From: Deltaproteobacteria bacterium | Lineage (GTDB): Bacteria > Desulfobacterota > Desulfobulbia > Desulfobulbales > SURF-16 | Reading direction: 5' to 3' | Length of the DNA stretch: 44,879 nucleotides | Assembly (NCBI GenBank): GCA_016219175.1 | Contig: JACRCD010000001.1 | Span: forward strand, 1 to 44,879 | Part shown: positions 24,167-33,626 of the stretch, piece by piece | Layout of the letters: each line of letters opens with the position of its first letter | Position numbering within the stretch: the stretch's first letter is position 1 | Program-made: the position numbers and the translations under genes | The notes under the pieces: generated by a model | What the model was told of the DNA's origin: nothing | Databases searched by the model: none | Seen by the model: the letters and a program-made list of their open reading frames with translations, nothing else

Positions 24167-26758
24167 ATGCAATTTGATAAATTCACGGTGAAATCCCAGG
24201 AGTCCCTGCAGGCGGCCCAGACCCTTGCCGGGCAGAAGGGGCAGCAGGAGATGCTGCCGGAGCATCTGCTGGCGGTTCTGCTGCGGCAGACTGACGGCGT
24301 TATCATCCCCGTACTGCAGAAGATCGGGGCAAATCCGGCCAGGCTTGCCGCCGAGGTTGACGATCTGTTGGAAAAATTGCCCAAGGTGAGCGGTTCCGGC
24401 TTCGGCCAGGTCTACGCCTCCCAGCGGATGCGGCTGCTGCTTGATCAGGCCTTTAAAGAGGCTGGCGCCATGAAGGATGACTATGTCAGTCAGGAGCATC
24501 TCTTTTTGTGTATCCTTGACGAAAGGGGCGGCAAGGGGGCGGAACTGCTCAAATCCCATGGTCTGAGCAAGGAGAGCTTTCTCAAGGCCCTGGCCGGCAT
24601 CAGGGGCAATCAGCGGGTCACCGACCCGAACCCGGAGGAAAAATATCAGGCCCTGGAGAAATACGCGAAGAATCTCACTGACCTTGCCAAGCGCGGCAAG
24701 CTTGATCCGGTTATCGGCCGGGATGACGAGGTGCGCCGGGTGGTCCAGGTCCTGAGCCGCCGCACTAAAAATAATCCGGTGCTGATCGGCGAGCCCGGCG
24801 TGGGAAAAACAGCCATTGTCGAAGGACTGGCCCAGCGCATCGTCTCGGGCGACATCCCGGAAACCCTGCGCAACAAACAGGTCATGGCCCTGGATATGGG
24901 GGCGCTGATCGCCGGGGCCAAGTACCGGGGCGAGTTTGAGGACAGGCTGAAGGCGGTTTTGAAAGAGGTGGAAAAACGGCAGGGCGAGATCATTCTCTTT
25001 ATTGACGAGATTCATACCCTGGTTGGCGCCGGGGCGGCGGAAGGGGCCATGGATGCCTCCAATATGCTCAAACCGGCCCTGGCCAGGGGCGAACTGCATT
25101 GCGTCGGCGCCACCACCTTGAACGAGTATCGCAAGATCGAAAAGGACCCGGCCCTGGAGCGCCGTTTTCAGCAGGTCCTGGTGCAGGAGCCGTCCATTGA
25201 GGATTCCATCGCCATCCTGCGGGGCATCAAGGAAAAATATGAGGTGCACCACGGGGTGCGCATCAAGGACGCGGCCACCGTCGCCGCGGTGACTTTGTCC
25301 AAGCGTTATATCTCGGACCGCTTCCTGCCGGATAAGGCCATTGATCTCATTGACGAGGCCGCCTCCCGGCTGCGCATTGAAATCGACAGCATGCCCACGG
25401 TGATTGATGAGGTGGAGCGACATCGTATTAAGCTTGAGATTGAGCGTGAGGCCCTCAAGAAAGAAAAGGACGTTGCCTCCCGGGAGCGGCTCGCCAAGCT
25501 TGAGGCGAAACTGGCTGATATCGCTGAACAGCTGAAAGGCATGAAGGGCCATTGGATGCTTGAGAAAGAGATCATCCAGAAAATACGCGGGATCAAGGCC
25601 GGTATTGACCAGGCCCGGGTGGAGGAGCAGCAGGCCGAACGGAGGGGAGATCTGAGCACGGTGGCGGAGATCCGCTACGGCAGAATCACGGAGTTTGAAA
25701 AGCAGCTGGCCTATGAAAACGAGCATCTGGCCGAGATCCAGAAGGATCAACAGATGCTGAAGGAGGAGGTGTCGGAAACGGATATTGCCGCAGTGGTCGC
25801 CAAGTGGACCGGCATCCCGGTTGATAAACTGCTGGAAGGGGAAAAGGAAAAACTGGTCCATGCCGATCAGAAACTGGCCGAGCGCGTGGTCGGGCAACAG
25901 GAGGCCATTCTCGCCGTGGCCAATGCCATCCGGCGCGCCAGGGCCGGGCTGCAGGATCCGAATCGCCCCCTGGGCTCCTTTATTTTTCTTGGTCCCACCG
26001 GTGTCGGTAAAACAGAGCTGGCCCGCAGCCTGGCTCAGTTTCTCTTTGACAGCGAGCAGGCGATGATCCGTCTTGATATGTCCGAGTTCATGGAAAAACA
26101 TTCCGTCTCCCGGCTGATCGGGGCTCCTCCCGGTTATGTGGGCTACGAGGAAGGCGGCCATCTGACCGAAGCGGTACGGCGCAGGCCCTATTCGGTCATT
26201 CTCTTTGACGAGATCGAAAAGGCCCATCCCGATGTCTTTAATGTCCTGCTGCAGATATTAGACGACGGGCGCATGACCGACGGGCAGGGCAGAACCGTGG
26301 ATTTCAAAAACACCATTCTCATCATGACCTCAAACCTCGGCAGCCAGCTGATCATGGAGCTGGGCGAAGAAAGGCGGGAGGAGATGAAGCTGCAGATTGA
26401 TGACATTCTGCACCGCCAGTTCAAACCGGAATTTTTAAACCGTATTGACGAGATCATCATCTTCCATGGGCTGTCCAAAGGTGATCTGGCCCGGATTGTT
26501 GATATCCAGTTAGCCTTGCTGCGCAAACGGCTGGCGGATCAGAAATTCATTATCGAGCTGACGGAAGCGGCCCGCGATTTTCTCATCAATGCGGGCTATA
26601 ATCCAGCTTATGGCGCCCGGCCGTTGAAAAGGGCCATGCAGCGTTTTATTCAGGATGGTCTGGCCTTGGAGATCCTGGAGGGCAGGTTCAAGGAGGGGGA
26701 TACGATTCTTGTTGATGTCGCCCCAAGCCAGGAGCGGCTGGCCTTTGCCGGAAAATAA
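24167..26758 (+). CDS. clpB: ATP-dependent disaggregase ClpB
   Basis: Hexameric AAA+ chaperone of 863 aa that works with DnaK to dissolve protein aggregates. In order: an N-terminal Clp domain; the first AAA+ module with Walker A GEPGVGKT (208-215) and [15 protein letters not shown]; a long coiled-coil middle domain (about 405-525), which separates ClpB from ClpA/ClpC; and the second module with GPTGVGKTE (609-617) and [20 protein letters not shown]. The C-terminal D2 small domain has GARPLKRA. Start: the ATG at 24167 is preferred because AGGAG is 8 bases upstream; an in-frame ATG at 24161 has the site only 2 bases away. The next gene begins 6 bases after the stop. Confidence 0.97.
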   Translation: MQFDKFTVKSQESLQAAQTLAGQKGQQEMLPEHLLAVLLRQTDGVIIPVLQKIGANPARLAAEVDDLLEKLPKVSGSGFGQVYASQRMRLLLDQAFKEAGAMKDDYVSQEHLFLCILDERGGKGAELLKSHGLSKESFLKALAGIRGNQRVTDPNPEEKYQALEKYAKNLTDLAKRGKLDPVIGRDDEVRRVVQVLSRRTKNNPVLIGEPGVGKTAIVEGLAQRIVSGDIPETLRNKQVMALDMGALIAGAKYRGEFEDRLKAVLKEVEKRQGEIILFIDEIHTLVGAGAAEGAMDASNMLKPALARGELHCVGATTLNEYRKIEKDPALERRFQQVLVQEPSIEDSIAILRGIKEKYEVHHGVRIKDAATVAAVTLSKRYISDRFLPDKAIDLIDEAASRLRIEIDSMPTVIDEVERHRIKLEIEREALKKEKDVASRERLAKLEAKLADIAEQLKGMKGHWMLEKEIIQKIRGIKAGIDQARVEEQQAERRGDLSTVAEIRYGRITEFEKQLAYENEHLAEIQKDQQMLKEEVSETDIAAVVAKWTGIPVDKLLEGEKEKLVHADQKLAERVVGQQEAILAVANAIRRARAGLQDPNRPLGSFIFLGPTGVGKTELARSLAQFLFDSEQAMIRLDMSEFMEKHSVSRLIGAPPGYVGYEEGGHLTEAVRRRPYSVILFDEIEKAHPDVFNVLLQILDDGRMTDGQGRTVDFKNTILIMTSNLGSQLIMELGEERREEMKLQIDDILHRQFKPEFLNRIDEIIIFHGLSKGDLARIVDIQLALLRKRLADQKFIIELTEAARDFLINAGYNPAYGARPLKRAMQRFIQDGLALEILEGRFKEGDTILVDVAPSQERLAFAGK

Positions 26759-26764
26759 CAGGAG

Positions 26765-27295
26765 ATGCGGAGGGTGGCGGCTTTGAACGAAAAAAAGCAG
26801 GAGGCGGAAGAGTTGGTGCAGCTTGCCGTGGAACGGGCCGCAAACTTTTATGAGGCCCACAGGCTGTGCTGCTCGGAAGCCGTTATGGTCATGATGAATC
26901 AGGGCTTTGACGGCGGTCTCTCCGCAGAGGCCGCATTGCAGCTGGGAGCGGGTTTCTGTCACGGCATGGGGGGAGCAGGGTGTTCCTGCGGGGCGCTCTC
27001 CGGGGCAGTGGCGGCCCTGGGGCTTTTTCTGGGACCCCATGGCGGGGATGGTTTCAGAAAGAAGAGATTTCAGCAGATCATCAGGGAAATGCATGACCGG
27101 TTTCGGGCGCGATTCCGTTCCACCTGCTGCCGGGTTTTGACCAGGAAGGCGCGGCATGATGATAAGGCCCAGAGGGCGAATTGTCTGGAGCTGACCAGGG
27201 GCGGGGCGGAAATTGCCGTCCGTCTGCTGCTGGAGGCGCGGCCTGATCTTGTCGGCGCGGCGGACCGGAATTTTCTGGTAAGCCGTTGTCAATAA
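26765..27295 (+). CDS. C_GCAxxG_C_C family protein
   Basis: Protein of 176 aa with the family's Cys pattern: CCSEAV near residue 35, GAGFCHGMGGAGCSCGALSG near 61-80, and further Cys (CC near 120, C near 139). Such proteins are common in anaerobes and are thought to bind a metal or redox cofactor; the exact role is not established as far as I know. It starts 6 bases after clpB, with the AGGAG directly touching the ATG, so a TTG start at 26783, with GGAGG 9 bases upstream, is a serious alternative. The last codons (V-S-R-C-Q and stop) lie within repeat R2, so the natural C-terminus may have been replaced. Confidence 0.8.
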   Translation: MRRVAALNEKKQEAEELVQLAVERAANFYEAHRLCCSEAVMVMMNQGFDGGLSAEAALQLGAGFCHGMGGAGCSCGALSGAVAALGLFLGPHGGDGFRKKRFQQIIREMHDRFRARFRSTCCRVLTRKARHDDKAQRANCLELTRGGAEIAVRLLLEARPDLVGAADRNFLVSRCQ

Positions 27296-27385
27296 ATTAC
27301 TGTAACACACCAGGCGTGGCAACGGCATAAGGGGCCGTATAGATGATAGCAAATCTGTAATGGTTATTTTATAACGGCCCCTAAG
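27279..27385 (-). repeat. R2 dispersed palindromic repeat, copy 2
   Basis: Inverted relative to copy 1 at 141-233, with three mismatches. This copy has the full outer arms: AAGGGGCCGTATA (near 27328) facing TATAACGGCCCCTAAG (27370-27385), and GCCGTTG (27282-27288) facing CAACGGC (27320-27326). It overlaps the last five codons of the C_GCAxxG_C_C gene. Confidence 0.8.
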
Positions 27386-27428
27386 CCGCGAGGCGGCCGG
27401 ATAGGTGTTCCCCCTGAAGGCCGGGCCG

Positions 27429-28658
27429 CTATTTTTTTATGAACAGGGAAAGAAAGCCGGCGCTCTTTGCTTTGCCGGGAGTAAATCGGACCTGCTTGAT
27501 GGTATCATTCAAGACATTTTTCATGTCGCTGATGATTTTATTTTTTTCCACTGAACTGCGCGGATATTTAGTAACATATTCAAGAACCTTGTCGATTTCC
27601 CGGATCATGTCATACACGTGGTTACTGTCAGTGAGCAGTATGGTTCTTGCCAGCAGGTGATGGCAGAGACCGTTAAAGCCGTCAATAAGCAGGAGGCATT
27701 GTCGGCTCTTGTCCCCGCCGGATTTCCGGCAGGCCGTGACTACGGCCTTGCGGTTGACCCCGGCTTGGCTGCTCAGGTTGAAATCCTGGAGCACTTTTGC
27801 CTGGGCGGGCGGTAGATTCTCCTTCCCCTGGCGGATCAGGAAGTTGGTTCTTTCCCCTGATCGGGCAGCAAGAGTTCTGCTGATTATTTTTAGAATATCG
27901 GTATAGATTGATAGAATAAAATTGAAATCGAGCCCGGCGTCTGTTTCGCTCTTTTTCCCGGATTTTTCAATTAGTCCGGCGGAAACCAGGGTGTAAAGGG
28001 TTTTATAGACGGTAAACTCATCATAACGGCTTGTCTCGATGATGTCCCGCACCGTTTTTACTTCATCCACCAGGTTAAGAATGCGTTGCTCCGTGGTGCT
28101 GAAGGCGAATTCCTCCAGTTTGCTTTTTTTGTCGACATTCCTGAAAACAATGTCATCGCTGGCAATCGTCTGGGTCAGGACCGACATTTCATCGATCCGG
28201 CGCGAGGCCTCGAGGATAACCTTCATCGGATTCAACTGGGTAATGACCATACCCTCGAATCTCATGGGGGCGTCTTTGTATTCAAATTTGCCTTTTTTCC
28301 AGAAAAGAATGGAGTAAAGTATCTCTTCCACCTGCTTTTGATTGTACTCCTTGAGAATCTTCAGGGAAATGTAGCCTTTTTCCAGCAGGATTTTGCCGAT
28401 GGCGTCCTTGCCTGTGCCGGTTAGGCTCAAGGCGTCGTTTAACTGCTCTTCGGTTATGACGCCATCCCTGCTTAATAATGCTCCCAAACGATGGTTTTTC
28501 TGGGAGCATTGCGCGTAAATGATTGTCCCTCCGTTGAAGATGACTTTACACTCTTTCCCGCCGCACCTTACCTGCAGGATGCCCGTGTTTTGCTCGTCGC
28601 ATAAAAGCTGAAGAATGCTGGTGAGAAATGACCCTTCAAAATCGCCTTGTAAATTCAT
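27429..28658 (-). CDS. DUF4388 (PATAN) domain protein
   Basis: Cytoplasmic protein of 409 aa. The N-terminal about 100 residues, MNLQGDFEGSFLTSILQLLC then NTGILQVRCGGKECKVIFNGGTIIYAQ, are the DUF4388/PATAN module, found in response regulators and motility or biofilm regulators. Next is a segment resembling the linked winged-helix or GSPII_E_N-like region (LGALLSRDGVITEEQLNDAL; GKILLEKGYIS). Around 190-240 is a second winged-helix-like part (LVDEVKTVRDII, VYKTLYTLVSAGLIEK). The C-terminal 150 residues are helical and unassigned. GGAG lies 5 bases before the ATG. It is a single gene, convergent with the clpB group. It probably acts as a protein-interaction hub in signalling; this is inference from the family. 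Confidence 0.78.
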   Translation of the reverse strand: MNLQGDFEGSFLTSILQLLCDEQNTGILQVRCGGKECKVIFNGGTIIYAQCSQKNHRLGALLSRDGVITEEQLNDALSLTGTGKDAIGKILLEKGYISLKILKEYNQKQVEEILYSILFWKKGKFEYKDAPMRFEGMVITQLNPMKVILEASRRIDEMSVLTQTIASDDIVFRNVDKKSKLEEFAFSTTEQRILNLVDEVKTVRDIIETSRYDEFTVYKTLYTLVSAGLIEKSGKKSETDAGLDFNFILSIYTDILKIISRTLAARSGERTNFLIRQGKENLPPAQAKVLQDFNLSSQAGVNRKAVVTACRKSGGDKSRQCLLLIDGFNGLCHHLLARTILLTDSNHVYDMIREIDKVLEYVTKYPRSSVEKNKIISDMKNVLNDTIKQVRFTPGKAKSAGFLSLFIKK

Positions 28659-28790
28659 TGCGTCTCCGTTTCAGCAGGGATATCTTCTGTCATCATTTAA
28701 TTAGAATAATGGAACTCATGCAAACTCACAACTTCAATCCACCCTGAAACGACACGGCAAGATTATGATATGTGTCAGGTGGGAGTTGCC

Positions 28791-28856
28791 ATGATGAAGA
28801 GGGATGCTCAGGGGATGGACATTCCTCTGATGTTCGGATATGGTAACATACTCTGA
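28791..28856 (+). CDS. Possible 21-residue leader peptide upstream of ccsA
   Basis: A short frame, MMKRDAQGMDIPL onward, preceded by GGGAG five bases before its ATG and ending 30 bases before ccsA. It has no recognisable homologue. The good ribosome site and position make a leader or upstream peptide possible, but chance cannot be excluded. Confidence 0.2.
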   Translation: MMKRDAQGMDIPLMFGYGNIL

Positions 28857-28886
28857 GACATTAAGATTAATCGCCCCGGGAATCAT

Positions 28887-29921
28887 ATGGAAAACCTGCT
28901 CCCCGTAGCCTTCTATAGCCAGACTGGCCATGTTCTGCTGTTTGTTCTGCTTGTTCTTGCCGGTTTAATAACCATTTCCGGTGTGGCGAATGTTATCCGT
29001 CCCAAACCGAACTTCGGCCGTGTAACCACCTTTCTGCTCTCAGCCGTTGTCTGCATTTTTCTCGGCGGCTTTTTCCTGATCTGCTGGTTTCATTATCAGA
29101 TATATCAACAGGTAGCACTGGAGCTGCCCTCCCGATTTGCCGACATGCTCAATCAACAGCTTGCCGTTATGAACAAGGGGGCTGAGTATGGACTTCCTCT
29201 CTATGATGCGGCTGCCCCGCCGCGTTATGTGCTCCCCCTCTGGCTTGAAAACGAGAAGTACTATTTCTGGTTCATGTGCTATGCAATTATGGCTTTGGTT
29301 GGGCATTCGCGGCTTACGCACCACCGGTTCCGCGCCGCCCTCCATCTGCTGCTGGCCGTCCAGGTCGGTATTTTGTTTTTTCAAACGGATCCCTTTCTTG
29401 ATCCGCTGCCCAAGTTTTTCGGCGAGGTGGGCCCCTGGTTTACGGGAGGCGGGGCAGATGGACAGCGCTTCGGGCTTTTCATGCGTCTTTACCCGAAAAT
29501 GATTTTTTATTATAACGCCCACTACATGTGGTTCCATCCGCCGCTGCTCTTCCTTTCGTATGCCTGCATCACCATGACATTCGTGGCCTCGGTTTTCATG
29601 CTGGCGCGGCGGGATCTGGATATGGAGCGGCTGGCCTATGATTTTGCCAAACTGGGCTATTTTCTTCTCACCCTGGGAATGCTGCTGGGTTACCCTTGGG
29701 CGCTCAAGGCCTGGGGGCCGAACTGGTGGTGGGACCCGAAGATCTGCAGTTCGATCATGATGTGGGCCATCTACAGCACTTACCTGCATACGCGCCTTTA
29801 CGCCAATAAACCGGCCATGTGGTATTTTTCGGCAATTCTCGGCATCATTTGCTTCCTGGCCATGATCTTTACCTTTCTGAGCTCGTTCTTCTTTCCGGGC
29901 GAGCACTCCTTTGTCTCCTGA
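28887..29921 (+). CDS. ccsA: CcsA/ResC-type cytochrome c assembly protein
   Basis: Polytopic inner-membrane protein of 344 aa with about eight helices. It carries the tryptophan-rich haem-handling WWD motif WGPNWWWDPK (276-285), followed by an S-x-M-M-W segment, typical of the CcmC/CcmF/CcsA superfamily, which presents haem to apocytochromes c on the outer face. Candidate haem-ligand His residues lie near the motif, for example HYMWFHPP. Size and single WWD motif fit CcsA (system II) best, but no Ccs1/ResB partner is adjacent. The stop TGA overlaps the ATG of the next gene (TGATG). GGGAA precedes the start by 5 bases. Confidence 0.82.
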   Translation: MENLLPVAFYSQTGHVLLFVLLVLAGLITISGVANVIRPKPNFGRVTTFLLSAVVCIFLGGFFLICWFHYQIYQQVALELPSRFADMLNQQLAVMNKGAEYGLPLYDAAAPPRYVLPLWLENEKYYFWFMCYAIMALVGHSRLTHHRFRAALHLLLAVQVGILFFQTDPFLDPLPKFFGEVGPWFTGGGADGQRFGLFMRLYPKMIFYYNAHYMWFHPPLLFLSYACITMTFVASVFMLARRDLDMERLAYDFAKLGYFLLTLGMLLGYPWALKAWGPNWWWDPKICSSIMMWAIYSTYLHTRLYANKPAMWYFSAILGIICFLAMIFTFLSSFFFPGEHSFVS

Positions 29922-30541
29922 TGATGAAACCGGCAATAAAGAAAAAAGGCTCCCTGGATTTTTACCTTATTGTGGTAACCGTTGCGGTCCTTTTTGTGAT
30001 TTCGGCCATCTGCGTTTACGGCATGTTTTACTTCAAACTCGCCCAGATCCAGCAACTTGCCCCCGCGGAAAAACTTGCTTACATGGACCGGATGAACAGG
30101 GTGGTCGCCCCATTTATCATCAGTCTGATCGTGCTGTTGGGAATATGCGTGCCCAAAAGGCTTCTGCCCACGGTCTGGCTGACTCGTTTTGCCCTTGTGC
30201 TGGCAGTTGCCTCTGGCGGGATATCGTTGTGGCTGGGGGTGAAAACAGGACTTGTCGCGGTGCTTGCCGCCTCACTTCTGCTGCAGCTGGTGGTGCTTTT
30301 CCTGGCCTTGGCGGGTAGCGATGTTCTGTATTTTGAGAAAAGCGGCTACTGGGTGCGTCTTGGTTCTTCCCTCATCCATCTCGGCATCATCCTTTTTGTT
30401 TTTGATCTCTTTTTCCATCGCCACCAATCCCTTCATCTCATTCTTTTCTGGATCACCACGGGGGCAACGGTACTGGGCATGGTTTTTTGTTTTTATTCCC
30501 AGGGCGTGGTGCGGTTGATCCGCGGAATCAGGGGCGGCTAG
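29921..30541 (+). CDS. Six-helix membrane protein of the ccsA operon, unknown
   Basis: Integral membrane protein of 206 aa with about six predicted helices: DFYLIVVTVAVLFVISAIC, PFIISLIVLLGICVP, FALVLAVASGGISL, LAASLLLQLVVLFLALAG, SLIHLGIILFVFDLFF and ILFWITTGATVLGMVFCF. No WWD motif, no CxxC and few polar motifs are seen, although SLIHLGII and FFHRHQSLH contain His residues. The start overlaps the ccsA stop, so translation is coupled and it should act with CcsA. I do not recognise a family; it is far too short for ResB/Ccs1. Confidence 0.7.
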   Translation: MMKPAIKKKGSLDFYLIVVTVAVLFVISAICVYGMFYFKLAQIQQLAPAEKLAYMDRMNRVVAPFIISLIVLLGICVPKRLLPTVWLTRFALVLAVASGGISLWLGVKTGLVAVLAASLLLQLVVLFLALAGSDVLYFEKSGYWVRLGSSLIHLGIILFVFDLFFHRHQSLHLILFWITTGATVLGMVFCFYSQGVVRLIRGIRGG

Positions 30542-30648
30542 GGAAAACCCTCAATCTTTCCGCGGTTATCTCAAAACCAAAAAGCCAATGGGGCTGCCGC
30601 ACGTTTGAGGCTGAGCTTGTCGTCCTTGCCGGGTTTCAACAAAAAACA

Positions 30649-30677
30649 TTGACAGGACGATGCCTATTCATTATTTT
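30649..30677 (+). promoter_or_regulatory. Promoter of the feo operon
   Basis: TTGACA (30649-30654), a 17-base spacer and TATTTT (30672-30677), about 70 bases before the first gene. Confidence 0.55.
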
Positions 30678-30690
30678 TTAGACATGAGTG

Positions 30691-30708
30691 AATTAGGTGT
30701 TCCTAATT
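30691..30708 (+). promoter_or_regulatory. Palindromic operator candidate for metal regulation of feo
   Basis: AATTAGG-TGTT-CCTAATT is a perfect 7-bp inverted repeat placed just after the predicted transcription start, where a repressor would block initiation. The TTAGG..CCTAA core resembles half-sites of DtxR/IdeR-type iron repressors, but with shorter spacing, and it is not a good Fur box. The regulator is not in the window. Confidence 0.5.
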
Positions 30709-30745
30709 TTGTTGCTTACCCTCAATCGGTATGGCGGGGTGAAAT

Positions 30746-30982
30746 ATGCCTTATTTTGATACGATACTGACAATTTTGATTGTGGCGGCCGCCGCCTTTT
30801 TCCTGATAAAAAAGTTTTTTGGCGGCGCTAAATGTTCCGGGTGTTCCTGTCACTGTCAGGGCGACGGCGGCAGAGAAGAGAAGGGGAGAATTGCGCCTTT
30901 CCCAGCCAAGGGTGAAGATGCCGCGCTTCCCGGGAATCATTGCGGCCAGGCGGGAAAAACTAACCGGGCAGAACTGAAATAA
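30746..30982 (+). CDS. FeoB-associated Cys-rich membrane protein
   Basis: Small protein of 78 aa: one N-terminal transmembrane helix (about 5-25, ILTILIVAAAAFFLIKKFF) followed directly by CSGCSCHC and a hydrophilic tail with one more Cys. This layout, encoded next to feoB, matches the FeoB-associated Cys-rich membrane protein family; it may bind or pass on Fe2+ at the FeoB pore. GGGGTG lies just before the ATG. It is the first gene after the feo promoter and operator. Confidence 0.85.
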   Translation: MPYFDTILTILIVAAAAFFLIKKFFGGAKCSGCSCHCQGDGGREEKGRIAPFPAKGEDAALPGNHCGQAGKTNRAELK

Positions 30983-31105
30983 GATTTTTTGAAAAGATAT
31001 TTTAATCATAATTTCAATGTGATGTGATTTATGAGAGCTGATTTGGCAGAGCAAAAGAGTGAGAATCTGATTGTTCCGGATGGATATGCGCAGGAGAGTG
31101 AGAAA

Positions 31106-31348
31106 ATGTCTCGCATGATGTTGCGGCAGATGAAAAAAAACCAGAGAGGCACCATTGTCGCGGTGAAACAAGGAGGGGAGTTGGGCAGGCGTATCCGGGA
31201 TATGGGGCTGGTGCCTGGTACGGAAATCACCATACGGGGCAGGGCCCCGCTCTATGACCCGGTGGCGTTGCGGGTAATGGGCAGTGTGCTTACCCTGCGC
31301 AATAATGAAGCGGATTTTATCGAAGTGGAAGTGCAGCCGGAGACCTAA
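31106..31348 (+). CDS. feoA: Ferrous iron transport protein A
   Basis: Cytoplasmic SH3-like accessory protein of FeoB. The core is typical: LRQMKKNQRGTIVAV, ELGRRIRDMGLVPGTEI, RAPLYDPVALRVMGS and LTLRNNEADFIEVE. With the ATG at 31106 (AGGAG nine bases upstream) the protein is 80 aa, the usual length. The frame is open with an earlier ATG at 31031 that would add 25 residues but has no Shine-Dalgarno. feoB starts 9 bases after the stop. Confidence 0.92.
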   Translation: MSRMMLRQMKKNQRGTIVAVKQGGELGRRIRDMGLVPGTEITIRGRAPLYDPVALRVMGSVLTLRNNEADFIEVEVQPET

Positions 31349-31357
31349 GTTCAATAC

Positions 31358-33559
31358 ATGAGCGCAGAATTAAAAATAGCCCTGGCAGGCAATCCCAACT
31401 CCGGTAAAACCACCCTTTTTAATGCCCTGACGGGTTCCCGGCAGCATGTCGGGAATTATCCGGGGGTCACGGTGGAAAAGAAAGAGGGGGTGTATCGTCT
31501 TGAGGACAAGAAGATCAATATCGTCGACCTGCCCGGCACTTATTCTCTTACCGCCTATTCGGAAGAGGAGGTGGTGGCCCGGGATTTTCTGATCTTCGAG
31601 AAACCGCAAATAATCGTTAATATTATCGATGCGGCCAACCTGCAAAGAAATCTTTATCTGACCACCCAATTTTTTGAACTGGGCATTCCGGTGATCATTG
31701 CCCTCAATATGATCGATGCGGCCCGTGACCGGGGCATTGAGATCAAGGCCGACCGGCTTGCGGAATTTCTGGGGGTGCCGGTTGTGCCCATCATTGCCCG
31801 CACCGGGTTCGGTACGCAGAAACTGATGGAGGAAGCCGCCCGTCAGGCGGCCAGGAAGAAGGAGTGGCATCCCAAGCCGATTTCCTATGGCGAGGATCTG
31901 GATTCAACCTTGCTTGATCTTGAGGAAAAGATTAGTGCGGGTAATTTTCTGACCATGTACCCGAGCCGCTGGGCGGCGATCAAATATCTGGAAAACGATC
32001 AGCAGATCATTAGCCGGGGCAGGGCGGAAAACGGGGCGCTGTCCGCCGAACTGGAAAAGAAGGTTGCCGCTGTCTCCCAGCATCTGCTGGAGACCATGGA
32101 GACCTATCCCGAGGCCATGGTGGCTGATCACCGTTACGGCTACATCAAGGGAATTTTGCAGAAAGGGGTCATTTCCCATAAGTATGACCAGGACAGGCTC
32201 TATACCTCGGACCGTATCGACAAGGTGCTGACCAATCGTTTCCTGGGTCCTCTCTTCATGGCGGTCGTCCTGTTCGGCCTGTATACCTTTACCTTTACCT
32301 ACAGCGAATTACCGGTTTCCTGGCTGGAAACCCTTTTCGGGCAGATTTCCCTTGTTGTGGAGCAAGTATTGCCGGATGGGCCGTTAAAATCCCTGATCAT
32401 CTCGGGCATTATTGACGGGGTGGGCGGGGTGCTGGGTTTTGTGCCGCTTATCATGTTCATGTTTTTTGGTATCGCCATCCTGGAGGATTCCGGCTATCTG
32501 GCCAGGGTCGCCTTTATGCTTGACCGGATTTTCAGGGTCTTTGGCTTAAACGGCAGTTCGGTCATGGCCTATATCCTGTCCGGCGGCATTGCCGGGGGCT
32601 GCGCCGTGCCCGGGGTCATGGCCACCAGGACCCTGCGTTCCCCCAAGGAGAGGATGGCGACCCTGCTTACCGCGCCCTTTATGAACTGCGGGGCCAAGCT
32701 GCCTGTGCTGGCCCTGTTCATCGGCGCCTTTTTTTCCGAGAACAAGGCGCACTACATGTTCTTCTTCACCATCCTTTCCTGGCTGGTGGCCCTGGTGCTG
32801 GCCAAGCTGCTGCGGGTCACCGTGTTGCGAGGCGAGAGCACCCCCTTTGTTCTGGAACTACCTCCTTACCGTTTTCCCACCCTGAAAGGACTCCTTATTC
32901 ATACCTGGGAGAAAACATGGCAGTACATCAAAAAGGCCGGTACGGTGATTTTAGGCATTTCCATCATTATCTGGGCCATGATGACCTACCCCGGTCTGTC
33001 TGAAAGTGAGAAAGGGAAATTTGCCCTGCAGCGGCAGGAGGTGGAGGCGGCTTATCCGGCCATGGTCGTGGCCGGCGGCAACATGGCGCTCTCCGAGGCC
33101 GAGGCAACGGAGCGGAGCCGTCTGCTCGACTCCATAGACCGGGCAGAGGCCAACGCCACCTTGCGCTATTCGGTGGCCGGACGGGTCGGCATCGCCTTGG
33201 AAAGGGTCAGTTTCCTGGCCGGTTTCGACTGGCGCACCAATATCGCCCTTATCGGCGGGGTGGCGGCGAAAGAGGTGATCCTTTCCACCCTCGGCACCGC
33301 CTATTCCCTGGGAGGCGACGATCAGGAGAAGAACGGATCGCTGGCGGAGATTCTGGCTTCGGATCCTGGTTGGAACCCGGTCAAGGCCCTGAGTGTTCTG
33401 CTTTTTATTTCCTACTATGCCCCCTGTTTTGTCACGGTCGTCTGCATTACCCGGGAAGCGGGTTCCTGGAAGTGGGGCGCCTTTTCCATGGTCTTCAACA
33501 CCCTTTTCGCCTTTGTATTGGCGGTGCTGGTCTACCAGATAGGGTCTCTGCTTTTTTGA
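31358..33559 (+). CDS. feoB: Ferrous iron transporter B
   Basis: Inner-membrane Fe2+ transporter of 733 aa with an N-terminal GTPase domain. G-motifs are seen: GNPNSGKT (11-18), DLPGTYSL (G3) and NMID (G4). A GDI-like helical region (about 170-270) follows. The membrane part has two Gate repeats, including GGIAGGCAVPGVMATRTLRSP, with its conserved Cys in the translocation path, and GVAAKEVILSTLGTAY. The final helices end at the stop. It is the last gene of the feo operon and converges on ettA. Confidence 0.97.
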   Translation: MSAELKIALAGNPNSGKTTLFNALTGSRQHVGNYPGVTVEKKEGVYRLEDKKINIVDLPGTYSLTAYSEEEVVARDFLIFEKPQIIVNIIDAANLQRNLYLTTQFFELGIPVIIALNMIDAARDRGIEIKADRLAEFLGVPVVPIIARTGFGTQKLMEEAARQAARKKEWHPKPISYGEDLDSTLLDLEEKISAGNFLTMYPSRWAAIKYLENDQQIISRGRAENGALSAELEKKVAAVSQHLLETMETYPEAMVADHRYGYIKGILQKGVISHKYDQDRLYTSDRIDKVLTNRFLGPLFMAVVLFGLYTFTFTYSELPVSWLETLFGQISLVVEQVLPDGPLKSLIISGIIDGVGGVLGFVPLIMFMFFGIAILEDSGYLARVAFMLDRIFRVFGLNGSSVMAYILSGGIAGGCAVPGVMATRTLRSPKERMATLLTAPFMNCGAKLPVLALFIGAFFSENKAHYMFFFTILSWLVALVLAKLLRVTVLRGESTPFVLELPPYRFPTLKGLLIHTWEKTWQYIKKAGTVILGISIIIWAMMTYPGLSESEKGKFALQRQEVEAAYPAMVVAGGNMALSEAEATERSRLLDSIDRAEANATLRYSVAGRVGIALERVSFLAGFDWRTNIALIGGVAAKEVILSTLGTAYSLGGDDQEKNGSLAEILASDPGWNPVKALSVLLFISYYAPCFVTVVCITREAGSWKWGAFSMVFNTLFAFVLAVLVYQIGSLLF

Positions 33560-33563
33560 TTTC

Positions 33564-33612
33564 CCCGGTTCCCGCGCCACCTTGACTGTGTTGGATTGCG
33601 CCGGGAACCGTC
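33564..33612. other. Hairpin between convergent feoB and ettA
   Basis: CGGTTCCC (33566-33573) pairs with GGGAACCG (33603-33610), extended by CGC/GCG after a bulge. It lies in the 67-base gap between two convergent genes. No T-run is seen on either side, so termination is only possible. Confidence 0.4.
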
Positions 33613-33626
33613 AGGGGGAATTTGTT

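Noticed and set aside
24167..26227. Very long open frame on the minus strand opposite clpB (nearly 700 codons)
   Set aside because: It mirrors clpB codon structure in a GC-rich gene, has low-complexity composition and no recognisable domain. clpB itself is certain.
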